Notes: generated by a model from the letters alone, not told the origin. DNA of 64,000 nt from Rariglobus hedericola (GCF_007559335.1 NZ_VMBG01000004.1:62001-126000); one strand, 5' to 3'. Shown: positions 26,287 to 36,762, counted from the first letter of the stretch. Translations and numbers: made by a program.

Positions 26287-27168
26287 TTATTGGGCGGGCG
26301 ATCCGGCGGCCCAGAGCAGGGCGCGCGGGATCATGTTTTCCAAGCCGGGGGTGTTTTCGGGGTGGGGGCTGGAGATGAAGACACGACCCTTGCCGAATGT
26401 GCTGATGGCCTGGGCGGGGCTGCCGACCTGGATGCCGGCGGGCGTGTCGTTTTCGGCGACCTCGGTCAGGAAGGTGGCCACCGTGGTGTAGCTGGGGAGG
26501 TCCTCGCGACCGGCGGGCTTGATGATGGGGCCGTTGTTGTAGCGGATCTTGAACGTGTTTTCAACGGGGCCGAACAAGGTGCGTCCATCGTCGGACATGC
26601 GCAGGTCGAGGAATCCGCGCCCGCGTCGCCATTTTCCGGATACGGTGCGGGCATTAACGATGCCGAGGCTCCAGTCGAAGTTGGTGCAGGCGAGGTAGGC
26701 GCCGGCGCAGACGCCGACATAACCGCCGCCGTTGCGGACGAATTCGCGGACTTTTTCACGTCCGACCGGGCCAATGGAATTACCCTGCTTGGAGCCGCTG
26801 CCTCCTGAAAAAACGATGACATCAAAGCGCGCGCCCAGATCTGCGGTGCTCACCTCATCGGGAGCGAGCCGGGTGACCTTGGCTCCTGGAATCTGATGCG
26901 CCCGCTCCTCGACGTTCTGAATGCCGGAATCGCCTGAGCCGGTGCCGTCGTAGATGGCGACACGGAGTGGACGGGTTTTCTCCGGAGCGGCGACGATGGT
27001 TTTGAAACCGTTTACGTCGGGCGGAATCACCGCTGACTTGCTGGAAGGCGGACTGTCGTCTTGAGCCAGCAGCGAGGGTGGGGACATGACTGCCGTTGCA
27101 AGGATGGTCGCAACGAACAGGCCTGCTCGGGAAGAGCAGCCGGAAAACATCGGGAGGAAAGGCTTCAT
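26287..27168 (-). CDS. Exported BPL_N-domain (GATase-like) protein
   Basis: 293 residues with an N-terminal signal peptide or anchor (FVATILATAVMSPPSLLAQ). The domain at 65-290 resembles the BPL_N/class I glutamine-amidotransferase-like fold: RVAIYDGTGSGDSG, FDVIVFSGGSGSKQG, the nucleophile-elbow-like GGYVGVCAGAYLA, and ISSPHPENTPG late in the domain. Cys in VCAGAY may be a nucleophile. Exported versions of this domain have no firmly known function. Operator copy E lies 56 bases upstream of its start. Adjacent genes are the calpain-like peptidase (same strand, downstream) and a divergent GH13 enzyme. Confidence 0.7.
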   Translation of the reverse strand: MKPFLPMFSGCSSRAGLFVATILATAVMSPPSLLAQDDSPPSSKSAVIPPDVNGFKTIVAAPEKTRPLRVAIYDGTGSGDSGIQNVEERAHQIPGAKVTRLAPDEVSTADLGARFDVIVFSGGSGSKQGNSIGPVGREKVREFVRNGGGYVGVCAGAYLACTNFDWSLGIVNARTVSGKWRRGRGFLDLRMSDDGRTLFGPVENTFKIRYNNGPIIKPAGREDLPSYTTVATFLTEVAENDTPAGIQVGSPAQAISTFGKGRVFISSPHPENTPGLENMIPRALLWAAGSPAQ

Positions 27169-27224
27169 ATGAATGTGGAGAATGAGGGTTGTTGCTAGAA
27201 CAGCAGCCGGACGGCCGATTGCAT

Positions 27225-27240
27225 GGCGTGGAACTACGCC
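27225..27240. promoter_or_regulatory. Palindromic operator candidate, copy E
   Basis: CAT followed by GGCGTG-GAAC-TACGCC and CTG; one mismatch from the consensus. It lies 56 bases upstream of the BPL_N-like gene on the minus strand. Copy F is 115 bases away in the same divergent spacer. Confidence 0.62.
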
Positions 27241-27355
27241 CTGTAATCGGCGAGACGGATGAGGGACGTGTGGACCTAGTTGCGTGCGCTTGGCGTGGGC
27301 CCACTATATCTGCAAACTCAGGGAGGCGGCAGGGGTGAGTTCTCCGCCGGGGTGC

Positions 27356-27371
27356 GGCGTAAGGTTACGCC
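27356..27371. promoter_or_regulatory. Palindromic operator candidate, copy F (perfect)
   Basis: GGCGTA-AGGT-TACGCC, a perfect palindrome and the best copy of the motif, followed by ATT. It lies 71 bases upstream of the GH13 gene on the plus strand. Confidence 0.65.
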
Positions 27372-27442
27372 ATTGATCGGGGCGGGGTTGCTTTCGGTCT
27401 TGTGCGGGAACTGGCACGCCAAATGATGATCTGCACTGCTGC

Positions 27443-29905
27443 ATGCCTTCCCGTGCCAAAAAAATCGCCCGCGCCTGGTTGGAATCACCGACGCAGGGTG
27501 TCATCGAACTCACCCATGACTGGCGCGCCCGCCACCTGCCTCCACTGACGTTGAGCGGCGGGGTTCATTTTGCCGCGTTGCATCGCGTGCCTGATTACAC
27601 GTTTGGTTGCGAAAGCACCTACTTCGTTAATCGAAAGGACGTGATCTGGTTTTTCATTCGCCTGGACCAGCATCCGGAATTATTGGCGACCGGGGAACGG
27701 GTATATCTCGCGGGTGATTTTAACGGCTGGCACGACGGCATTTCAGGCGACGAATGGTTGCTGAAACCAGGCACGATGGATGGTAGTGCCGCGCTCATCT
27801 GGTCGGGAAGTTCGGACCGTTTTAATTCGTTCCCGCATCAACGTTATAAATTCGTGACGGACACGGGCCGGTGGCTTCCGGCCGTGGCTACCGCGCCCAA
27901 TGCGGTGCGCGATAATCAGGGCAACGTGAACTACTCCATCGATCCGGAGCGCACGGGGCAGCACTTGTTCAAGTTTGAACTCTCCAAGCCGCTGAACCTT
28001 TCGGAGTCGTGGTCGGTGGTCTGGCCGGCGAGCGAGGAGGTCCAGTCGGTGCCGCTCATGCCGGGCGATTTTTTCTATCAGCTGGGGACGGATCTGCCGA
28101 TGGGCGCGAGAGTGCAGGGGGGCGAAACGGTTTTCCGGTTGTTCGCGCCGCGGGCCAAATCAGTCGAATTGTGCGTGTGTGCGCAGCTGGCCGATCAGGA
28201 CAACCCGCACCGCTATCCGTTGAAAAGCACGGGCGAGTCCGGTGATCCGGATGCCGGCGTGTGGGAAGTGGTGCTCGAGCAAAACCTGCACGGCTGGCTC
28301 TACTGGTATCATGTCGATGGTCCGCGTGACGCTTTCGGGTTGTTTGACCCGACGCATCGCGTGCTGGACCCTTACGCACTGGCAACGGTGACGCAGATCG
28401 GGCCGGCCATCGTGCTCGACTCCGCCTGGATGGGGCAGGCTGATCGTAGTTTTAAAACGCCCGCCTGGCAGGATCTGGTGATCGCCGAGGCGCATGTGCG
28501 CGATCTCGTGGCGCGGGCTCCGGTCGCGTTGGGCGCCGAGGAACGGCGCGGGTTCTCGGGGTTGCGCAAGTGGGTCGAGCATCCGGATTTTTATTTGCAT
28601 CGTCTTGGTGTGAACTGCGTCGAGCTCCAGCCCATTCAGGAGAACGACGCAAAGACGCCCGATGAGTATCATTGGGGCTACATGACGAATAACTTCTTCG
28701 CGCCCCACAGCGGTTATTCGGTCGATCCGGAAAAGGCCAGTGGGGTAAAGGAATTCCAGGAGTTGGTGGCGGCGTTTCACGCGCGCGGCATCGCGGTGGT
28801 TCTGGATGTGGTTTACAACCATGTCGGTGAACCGGCGCACCTGATGTTTGTGGACCGGCTTTATTACTTCGAACAGGACGGCACGGGGCAGTTGTCCAAC
28901 TGGAGCGGCTGCGGCAACGACCTGCGGTGCGGTGCTGCCATGACGACGCGGCTCATCATCGACAGCTGCCGCCATCTGATCGAAACGTATGGCATCGATG
29001 GATTTCGTTTCGACTTGGCGGATCTCGTGAGTGCGCCGGTGCTCAAGCAAGTCGAGATGGCGCTCAAGCGCGTGAAGCCGGATGTGATTCTCATCGCCGA
29101 GCCGTGGAGTTTTCGCGGACACATCGCGGGCGAACTGCGCGACACCGGCTGGGCGTCATGGAACGATGGATACCGGAATTTTGTGCGCGACTACGTGCGT
29201 GGCGGCGGCACCCGCGAAGGCTTTGAATATGCCTTGAAGGGATCGCCATGGTATTACGCCAAGTGGCCGGCGCAGACGGTCAATTACACCGAGTCGCACG
29301 ACGACAAAACGTGGATCGACAACATTACCGAGAATTCCAACGGCAACGGCGACACGCCCACCGCCAATGATCGCCGTCGCACGCATTTGATGGCCGCCAC
29401 GCTGTTCATGTCGGTCGGAATTCCGATGCTATCGTCGGGGCAGGATTTTATCCGCTCCAAGCAGGGCATCCATAATACCTACCAGATGGGCGAGGTGAAC
29501 GCCCTCGATTACCGGCGGATTTACCGGTTTCCCTCCACGCACACGTATTTCGCCGACTGGATCGCGTTCCGCCGCTCGGATGCCGGGCGGCTCGTCCGCC
29601 ATTTTTCACGGGCGAGTGAGTTGTTCTTCCAGTTTTATTGGGCCTACGACACGGCTGCAGCCGCGGTGATTTACAATGCGGATCTATCCCAAGGTCCAAC
29701 CCAGCTGTTGTTTACGATTAATAACACGCTTAACGACGTGACGATCCACCTCGGCGAAAACGTGCCTCTGTCGGGCTGGCGGCAATTGGCGGATCACGAG
29801 CGTTTTTTCCGGGGAATCCATCGCGATACACTGGTGCAAGCGGTGACGTCGGAGCTCTTCGTGCCGGCCTTGGGCTGCGGTTTGTGGGTGCGTGAGACCA
29901 TGTAG
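27443..29905 (+). CDS. GH13 debranching enzyme/pullulanase-like, two CBM48-type domains
   Basis: 820 residues with no signal peptide, so probably cytoplasmic. The first carbohydrate-binding region (about 85-170) has VYLAGDFNGW; a second CBM48-type module (about 225-310) has GGETVFRLFAPRAKSVEL. The GH13 barrel follows, with DVVYNHVGEP, nucleophile Asp524 in GFRFDLADL, acid/base Glu553 in LIAEPW and the third carboxylate Asp620 in TESHDD. Domain order resembles pullulanases and glycogen debranching enzymes. It may act on glycogen or imported maltodextrins. No glycogen-synthesis gene is adjacent; gap-pgk-tpiA follows downstream. Exact bond specificity cannot be set from sequence. Confidence 0.85.
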   Translation: MPSRAKKIARAWLESPTQGVIELTHDWRARHLPPLTLSGGVHFAALHRVPDYTFGCESTYFVNRKDVIWFFIRLDQHPELLATGERVYLAGDFNGWHDGISGDEWLLKPGTMDGSAALIWSGSSDRFNSFPHQRYKFVTDTGRWLPAVATAPNAVRDNQGNVNYSIDPERTGQHLFKFELSKPLNLSESWSVVWPASEEVQSVPLMPGDFFYQLGTDLPMGARVQGGETVFRLFAPRAKSVELCVCAQLADQDNPHRYPLKSTGESGDPDAGVWEVVLEQNLHGWLYWYHVDGPRDAFGLFDPTHRVLDPYALATVTQIGPAIVLDSAWMGQADRSFKTPAWQDLVIAEAHVRDLVARAPVALGAEERRGFSGLRKWVEHPDFYLHRLGVNCVELQPIQENDAKTPDEYHWGYMTNNFFAPHSGYSVDPEKASGVKEFQELVAAFHARGIAVVLDVVYNHVGEPAHLMFVDRLYYFEQDGTGQLSNWSGCGNDLRCGAAMTTRLIIDSCRHLIETYGIDGFRFDLADLVSAPVLKQVEMALKRVKPDVILIAEPWSFRGHIAGELRDTGWASWNDGYRNFVRDYVRGGGTREGFEYALKGSPWYYAKWPAQTVNYTESHDDKTWIDNITENSNGNGDTPTANDRRRTHLMAATLFMSVGIPMLSSGQDFIRSKQGIHNTYQMGEVNALDYRRIYRFPSTHTYFADWIAFRRSDAGRLVRHFSRASELFFQFYWAYDTAAAAVIYNADLSQGPTQLLFTINNTLNDVTIHLGENVPLSGWRQLADHERFFRGIHRDTLVQAVTSELFVPALGCGLWVRETM

Positions 29906-30046
29906 ACCCGGTCGACTCGCAATAAACGCAGGGGATTTGCCCGCAGATGCACAGCCAAAACCCTTGCCAAGCCCATTGCCGCCACCTTCCATAGTCATCC
30001 CGTGTCTGCATGGCACGGTTAACCTGTAACAGTAATCAACTCATAG

Positions 30047-31108
<1,062 letters not shown>

Positions 31109-31129
31109 TCGTTCAACTCCCGAACTATC

Positions 31130-31203
31130 TTAACCACGGATAGCACGGATTTACACGGATGAGGTTTCATCCATCCGTGTTCATCCGTGTAATCCGTGGT
31201 TAA
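31130..31203. repeat. Long inverted repeat with CACGGAT units between gapA and pgk
   Basis: The arms begin TTAACCACGGAT and end ATCCGTGGTTAA. Each ~33-base arm holds three CACGGAT (or ATCCGTG) units at 9-10 base steps; by eye the arms pair at nearly all positions around an ~8-base centre. It fills most of the spacer and ends 18 bases before pgk. It has no long T run, so it looks more like a dispersed intergenic repeat or an mRNA stability/processing element than a terminator. CACGGAT-rich intergenic repeats are, to my recollection, widespread in Verrucomicrobia and Planctomycetes. Confidence 0.8.
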
Positions 31204-31221
31204 TTTTTTCCCTCTATCATC

Positions 31222-32466
31222 ATGGCCAAATTCAAAACCATCCGCGACCTCGACCTCGCCGGCAAACGCGTGTTCATTCGCGTCGATTTCAACGTCCCCC
31301 AGGACAAGAAGACCGGTGCCATCACCAACAACGCCCGCATCGTCGCCGCGCTGCCCACGATCCAATACGCCCTCGATAAAGGCGCGTCCGTCGTCCTCGC
31401 CAGCCACCTCGGCCGTCCGGATGGCCAGGTGATCGAGAAGTTCTCCCTCAAGCCCATCGCCGCCGAACTCGAAAAAGTTCTCGGCAAGCCCGTGGTCTTC
31501 GCCGCCGATTGCGTGGGTCCCGTCGCTGAAGCCGCTGCCGCCGCGCTCAAGCCCGGTGAGGTTCTCCTCCTTGAAAACCTCCGCTTCCACATCGAGGAAG
31601 AGGGCAAGGTCAAGAACGAGGACGGCACCTCCACCAAGGCCGATCCGGCCAAGGTCACCGAGTTCCGCGCCGGTCTCTCCAAGCTCGCCGATGTTTACGT
31701 CAACGACGCCTTCGGCACCGCCCACCGCGCCCACAGCTCCATGGTTGGCGTGACCCTGCCGATCAAAGCCGCCGGTTTCCTCATGGAGGCCGAGCTCAAG
31801 GCTTTCGCGAAGGTCCTCGAGACCCCCGATCGCCCGCTACTCGCCATCCTCGGCGGCGCCAAGATCGCGGACAAAATCCCGCTCATCAAAAACCTCATCG
31901 ATAAAGCCGACAAAATCATCATCGGCGGCGGCATGGCCTACACCTTCCACAAGGTTCTCCGTGGCACGCCAATCGGCGCCAGCCTCTACGATCCCGAGGG
32001 TGCCAAGATTGTCGAAGAGCTCGTCGCCAAGGCTTTTGCCCGCAACGTCGAGCTGATCTTCCCGATCGACTTCATCTGCGGCGACAAATTCGCACCGGAC
32101 GCCAACACCCAGCCCGCTGATCTCGCCACCGGTATCCCCGATGGTTGGGAAGGCATGGACGCCGGCCCGAAGTCCATCGAGCTCTACCGCAACGCCATCC
32201 TGTCCTCCAAGACGATCATCTGGAACGGACCTGCCGGCGTGTTCGAGTTCGACAAGTTCGCCGGTGCGACCAAGGCCATGGCCGATGCCATCGCCGAGGC
32301 GACCGCCAACGGCGCGACCACGATTGTCGGCGGCGGCGACACCGCCACGGCCGCCAAGAAATTCGGCGTCGCCAAGAAAGTCACCCACTGCTCCACCGGC
32401 GGCGGCGCTTCCCTCGAATACCTCGAAGGCAAAGCCCTCCCCGGCGTCGTGTTTTTGGAAAACTGA
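31222..32466 (+). CDS. pgk: Phosphoglycerate kinase
   Basis: Transfers phosphate from 1,3-bisphosphoglycerate to ADP. N-terminal [14 protein letters not shown], substrate residues in [35 protein letters not shown], nucleotide-site [10 protein letters not shown] and [13 protein letters not shown], then [15 protein letters not shown]. 414 residues, normal. The stop codon sits in the loop of a hairpin (separate entry). Between gapA and tpiA, all on the plus strand. Confidence 0.97.
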   Translation: MAKFKTIRDLDLAGKRVFIRVDFNVPQDKKTGAITNNARIVAALPTIQYALDKGASVVLASHLGRPDGQVIEKFSLKPIAAELEKVLGKPVVFAADCVGPVAEAAAAALKPGEVLLLENLRFHIEEEGKVKNEDGTSTKADPAKVTEFRAGLSKLADVYVNDAFGTAHRAHSSMVGVTLPIKAAGFLMEAELKAFAKVLETPDRPLLAILGGAKIADKIPLIKNLIDKADKIIIGGGMAYTFHKVLRGTPIGASLYDPEGAKIVEELVAKAFARNVELIFPIDFICGDKFAPDANTQPADLATGIPDGWEGMDAGPKSIELYRNAILSSKTIIWNGPAGVFEFDKFAGATKAMADAIAEATANGATTIVGGGDTATAAKKFGVAKKVTHCSTGGGASLEYLEGKALPGVVFLEN

Positions 32467-32481
32467 GTTTTCCAAAACACG
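32448..32481 (+). other. Hairpin with the pgk stop codon in its loop
   Basis: Left arm CGTGTTTTTGGAAAAC, loop TGA (the pgk stop codon, 32464-32466), right arm GTTTTCCAAAACACG. The stem has about 15 pairs with one bulged T. The right arm is non-coding, so the symmetry is not forced by protein sequence. It could slow ribosomes at termination, protect the 3' end, or be the edge of the repeat that follows. Confidence 0.7.
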
Positions 32482-32485
32482 ACGA

Positions 32486-32551
32486 GTTGAAGTTGGAAGT
32501 TGAAGTTTAAGGCCCGCATTTCGGACTGAATTCTGCTCTTCCAACTTCAAC
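32486..32551. repeat. Inverted repeat in the pgk-tpiA spacer
   Basis: Perfect 14-base arms GTTGAAGTTGGAAG (32486-32499) and CTTCCAACTTCAAC (32538-32551) with a 38-base loop. The flanks hold further purine-rich/pyrimidine-rich versions of the same unit (GTTGAAGTTTAAG; CTTAAACTTTCC). Base composition is clearly unlike the neighbouring genes. Confidence 0.7.
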
Positions 32552-32579
32552 TTAAACTTTCCTCTTAAATTTTATTACC

Positions 32580-33350
<771 letters not shown>

Positions 33351-33388
33351 CCTGATACCCGGCGCGTTTATCCCGCGCTTGAGTAATT

Positions 33389-33421
33389 AAAAAGGCGGTC
33401 CTGAAAAGGACCGCCTTTTTT
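33389..33421. terminator. Bidirectional intrinsic terminator after tpiA
   Basis: AAAAA, stem GGCGGTCC, loop TGAAAA, GGACCGCC, then six T. It serves tpiA on the plus strand and the convergent solute-binding protein gene on the minus strand. Confidence 0.9.
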
Positions 33422-33449
33422 AATGTCCGCTTGGGGAATCCCCCGAGGG

Positions 33450-35045
33450 TTAGCGCACGGGTTCGGCGAGGTTGAGCGAGGTCCAGGCGGTGAGCGTTTC
33501 CAAGAGCGTCTGGCTTTCTTCGTTTTCGCGCAGTTTGCTTAGCAGCCGTTCGTTTTCCGGCGTGGTGCGAAGTTCTTGGGAGAAGGCGGCGATCACGCTG
33601 TCCTGGCGTTGGACCACCTTGTTTTGCTGAATGACGGCGCGGGTCAGATCTTCGCGGATGGCATCGCCGAGATTCGCTTTCAGGCTATTGCGGTAGGCTT
33701 CCACCGTGCCATTGGGTCCGAGCAGTTTATTGCGCTCATTGCCGATGACGCGGCCGGCATTTTGCAGACCGAGCGTGCTGAATTCAGGGCCGTTGCGCAC
33801 ACCCTTCAGTTGAGGATAGAAAGGCTTGAGTTCATTGCTCGGCTCGACGCCCACGATGGCGGGCAGCCAGCCACTGGCTTCGGCGAACAAGCGGTTGCCA
33901 CGCTGGGAAGTCAGGAACTGCAGGAAGTCGACGGCGATTTCGGGATACTTGGACTGGCGCGTGAGACTGAAAGTCGCGCTGGTGGAGACACTACCTTCCG
34001 AAGGTTGCCCAAGCACGAACTCACCGTAGCCGCTCGTGCCGGGCGCGGGCACCGGCAGGTCGAATACGCCGAGATCAAATGCGGCCTGATCCTCGAAGCT
34101 GCCGTAATCCCAGCTACCGGTGTAGACCATGAGGGCACCGCCTTGGAGGAATTTAAATACGCAGTCTTCGCGGGAGATCGCTTCGTAGCCGGGCTGAAAA
34201 AGCGTGCTCACGTCGCGCATGATTTCGAGGCCGGAGACGATCTCGGGCGTGTCCATCGACCACCGGTTACGAACGTAATCCAGGCCAAACTCGTTATTGG
34301 TGACGCTATGCAGGGGGCTGCCGTAGAGTTGGGTAGTCAGCTTCTGCGTCTGGCTGCTGCTCAGGCGCTGATAGACGGCGTTGGCGTGGTAAACCGAAGA
34401 GAGAAAAGGCACGACTTTACGCGTGGACTTCTTCGCCTCGGCGGTGAAACGCTGGCACACTTCGACCAGTTCGGCGTAGGTTTTGGGCGGGGGCGTATTG
34501 CCCAGCAGCTCGCGCCACAACGTGCGGTTGTAAATGAAGCGGTTGGTGAACTGCGAGACGGGCACGCCGTAGTAATCGAGCAATTGGGGGTGGTAAGCCG
34601 CGTCGTTGTCGAGGCCGTCGATAAACGTGTTGCGCCAGGAGAAGTCGGCGATCGGGTTGCCGGCATTGTAGGGATTGGGCTTTTCGATCCAGTCCGTGAG
34701 CGGGATGAAGTAACGCGAGATGATCGCGGAATCATTGTTGCGCATCTCGATGAGATCAGGGGCAAACCCACCGACCAGACGCGTCATGAACCACTGGGCG
34801 TAAGTGCGCTCCGGCACGGCGATGATCTCAATCGTTACGCCGGGGTGTTCGGCCATGTAAACCTTGGCGATTTGCTCAAAGGCTTTGCGAACGGGGGGCT
34901 CGAGCTGCCAGTGGGCCAGACGGATGATCTGCTGGTTGGGATTGGCCTCGTTGGCCGAGCGGCGCCAGATATTGAGACTGGCGGCGGCGAAAGTGAGGAT
35001 TAGCAGGCTGAAGCCTGTGATCATGAGGAGATTTTCGCGTTTCAT
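33450..35045 (-). CDS. Extracellular solute-binding protein, family 1
   Basis: 531 residues. N-terminal membrane anchor (about 7-27, LLMITGFSLLILTFAAASL) with no lipobox Cys. It has the sugar-type (MalE-like) binding-protein fold: RLAHWQLEPPVRKAFEQIAKVYMAEHPGV in outline, ALMVYTGSWDYGSF, then PEIAVDFLQFLTSQRGNRLFAEASGWLPA in outline. A C-terminal helical extension (about 430-531) is longer than usual. No permease or ATPase gene is nearby, so the transporter partner, if any, lies elsewhere. It overlaps the upstream TPR gene by 4 bases (ATGA) and so is probably translated with it. Confidence 0.8.
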   Translation of the reverse strand: MKRENLLMITGFSLLILTFAAASLNIWRRSANEANPNQQIIRLAHWQLEPPVRKAFEQIAKVYMAEHPGVTIEIIAVPERTYAQWFMTRLVGGFAPDLIEMRNNDSAIISRYFIPLTDWIEKPNPYNAGNPIADFSWRNTFIDGLDNDAAYHPQLLDYYGVPVSQFTNRFIYNRTLWRELLGNTPPPKTYAELVEVCQRFTAEAKKSTRKVVPFLSSVYHANAVYQRLSSSQTQKLTTQLYGSPLHSVTNNEFGLDYVRNRWSMDTPEIVSGLEIMRDVSTLFQPGYEAISREDCVFKFLQGGALMVYTGSWDYGSFEDQAAFDLGVFDLPVPAPGTSGYGEFVLGQPSEGSVSTSATFSLTRQSKYPEIAVDFLQFLTSQRGNRLFAEASGWLPAIVGVEPSNELKPFYPQLKGVRNGPEFSTLGLQNAGRVIGNERNKLLGPNGTVEAYRNSLKANLGDAIREDLTRAVIQQNKVVQRQDSVIAAFSQELRTTPENERLLSKLRENEESQTLLETLTAWTSLNLAEPVR

Positions 35046-35869
35046 GATTTTTTGTTCAGTTCGACGAGGAAGCCTTCGACCGTCGAGCGGCGGTCGGTGC
35101 GGGGGAATTGTTCGAGAAAGAGGGTGTAGTATTTGATCGCGACGTCCTTGCGGCCTTCGAGGCGGGCGAGATCGCCGATGCGCACGAGCACTTCGACCAA
35201 CAGGCGGCGCTTGGTCACGCCGGCTTCGTAGGCGGCCAGCAGGTGGGCGAGTTCCTCGGCGTTGCCGTATTGGAGCCGACGGGCGGCTTCACCGAGCAGC
35301 AGGTGCATCTGGACCTTGATGCCGGGATCGGTGATCTGGCCGGCATCCCGGGTAAAGGCGTCGTAGCGATCACGGCGCTCGGCGGGCGAGACAGGGGCAT
35401 ACAGGCGGGTTACCGCGAGTTTAACCCGTGCGCGCTGGCCGACCAGTTTTTCGGGGTGGTCCCGAACCAGCTCGGAGAAAATAGCCTCGGCCTTGGCCAG
35501 ATCGGGGGTGGGGCGCTGAACCTGTTCGATACGGCCCTGAAAATACCGGGATTCCATGCCGATATCATCACCGGGAGTAGCCGTGCGCAGTTCTTCCAAA
35601 ATGGCGTAGGCGCGGTCGATATTCGACGAGGTGCGGGGCTGGACGTTGAGCAGCGAGACGGCCTCGCCAAAACGCAGCGAACGCAGGTCGGCACCGGGTG
35701 CTTTCTCCTCCTTGGAGAACGCGGCGTGGGCTTCGTTAAAAAGGCCAGTGGTCATCTCGTCCCAAGGTGAGGCGGCCGCAGTCAGTGCGACCGAAAAAAG
35801 CACGGCGCCCAGACTCCGGCGGGCAAGCACGCAGGCTCGCGGGTGGCGTTTAAACAGGGTAGTCATCAT
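35042..35869 (-). CDS. Exported TPR-like protein
   Basis: 275 residues with a signal peptide (SLGAVLFSVALTAAASPW). The mature part is all-helical with TPR-type spacing (IDRAYAILEELRTATPGDD, LAKAEAIFSELVRDHPEKL, VAIKYYTLFLEQFPRTDRR). Family not recognised beyond TPR. First gene of a two-gene unit with the solute-binding protein, suggesting a joint periplasmic role. Divergent from pyrH. Confidence 0.7.
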   Translation of the reverse strand: MMTTLFKRHPRACVLARRSLGAVLFSVALTAAASPWDEMTTGLFNEAHAAFSKEEKAPGADLRSLRFGEAVSLLNVQPRTSSNIDRAYAILEELRTATPGDDIGMESRYFQGRIEQVQRPTPDLAKAEAIFSELVRDHPEKLVGQRARVKLAVTRLYAPVSPAERRDRYDAFTRDAGQITDPGIKVQMHLLLGEAARRLQYGNAEELAHLLAAYEAGVTKRRLLVEVLVRIGDLARLEGRKDVAIKYYTLFLEQFPRTDRRSTVEGFLVELNKKS

Positions 35870-36012
35870 AATCGCGAATCAGCTAGACGAACACTTGAAA
35901 CGCAGATTGCAAGCGAGAGAGTCGCGAGGGGCTCGCCAACAGCCGCAGTTCGAGTGAGCCGTATTCATCTCGTGCATTGACGCGGACTTTCGCCCGACCT
36001 TTCCTTCGACGC

Positions 36013-36750
36013 ATGAGTGACAATCCGGTGACCAACGCGACGACCAAGTATAAACGCATCGTGCTCAAATTGAGCGGCGAAGTTCTGAGCGGGAAATCCA
36101 ACAACCCCATCGATGCCGGTGTGCTCGAGCGCATCTGTGCGCAGGTGAAAGAAATCCGCGACATGGGCGTCGAGGTCTGCGTCGTGATCGGTGGCGGCAA
36201 CATCTTCCGCGGCCTGCAAGGCGAGAAGCGCGGCGTCGATCGCACCACCGGCGACTACATGGGCATGCTTGCGACGGTGATCAACTCCCTCGCGCTTATG
36301 GATTGTCTCGAAAAAATGGGTGTGCCCACCCGCGTGCAGAGCGCCATCCCGATGAACCAGGTCGCCGAGCCGTTCATCCTTCGTCGTGCCATGCGCCACC
36401 TTGAAAAGGGCCGCGTTGTCATCTTCGCCGCCGGCACCGGCAATCCGTATTTCTCGACCGACACCACGGCGGCCCTGCGCGCCTCGGAGATGCATGCCGA
36501 CATCATCATGAAGGCGACCAAGGTCGACGGCATCTACGACAAGGACCCCAAGAAGCACACTGATGCCGTCAAATACGACGAGATCACCTACATCGATGCG
36601 CTCCGTCAGCGTCTCAACGTGATGGATTCGACCGCGTTCTCTCTTTGCTTGGACAACAACGTGCCGATTCTCGTGTTCGACCTCAACGATCCGCATGCCA
36701 TCGAGAAGGCCGTTACCGGCCAAAAGGTCGGCACGCTTGTTCACGGCTGA
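36013..36750 (+). CDS. pyrH: Uridylate kinase
   Basis: Phosphorylates UMP to UDP with ATP; amino-acid-kinase fold. Motifs: [63 protein letters not shown] in outline, [13 protein letters not shown]. 245 residues. ATG 36013 starts MSDNPV; the frame is open upstream for 12 codons but without homology. Followed by frr, the common bacterial order (rpsB-tsf-pyrH-frr), though rpsB and tsf are not upstream here. Confidence 0.96.
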   Translation: MSDNPVTNATTKYKRIVLKLSGEVLSGKSNNPIDAGVLERICAQVKEIRDMGVEVCVVIGGGNIFRGLQGEKRGVDRTTGDYMGMLATVINSLALMDCLEKMGVPTRVQSAIPMNQVAEPFILRRAMRHLEKGRVVIFAAGTGNPYFSTDTTAALRASEMHADIIMKATKVDGIYDKDPKKHTDAVKYDEITYIDALRQRLNVMDSTAFSLCLDNNVPILVFDLNDPHAIEKAVTGQKVGTLVHG

Positions 36751-36762
36751 TTTTGCGTTTCC

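Noticed and set aside
29249-29260. TGGTATTACGCC, identical to part of operator copy A
   Set aside because: Lies inside the GH13 coding sequence (Trp-Tyr-Tyr-Ala), and the left half does not fit the palindrome; chance match.
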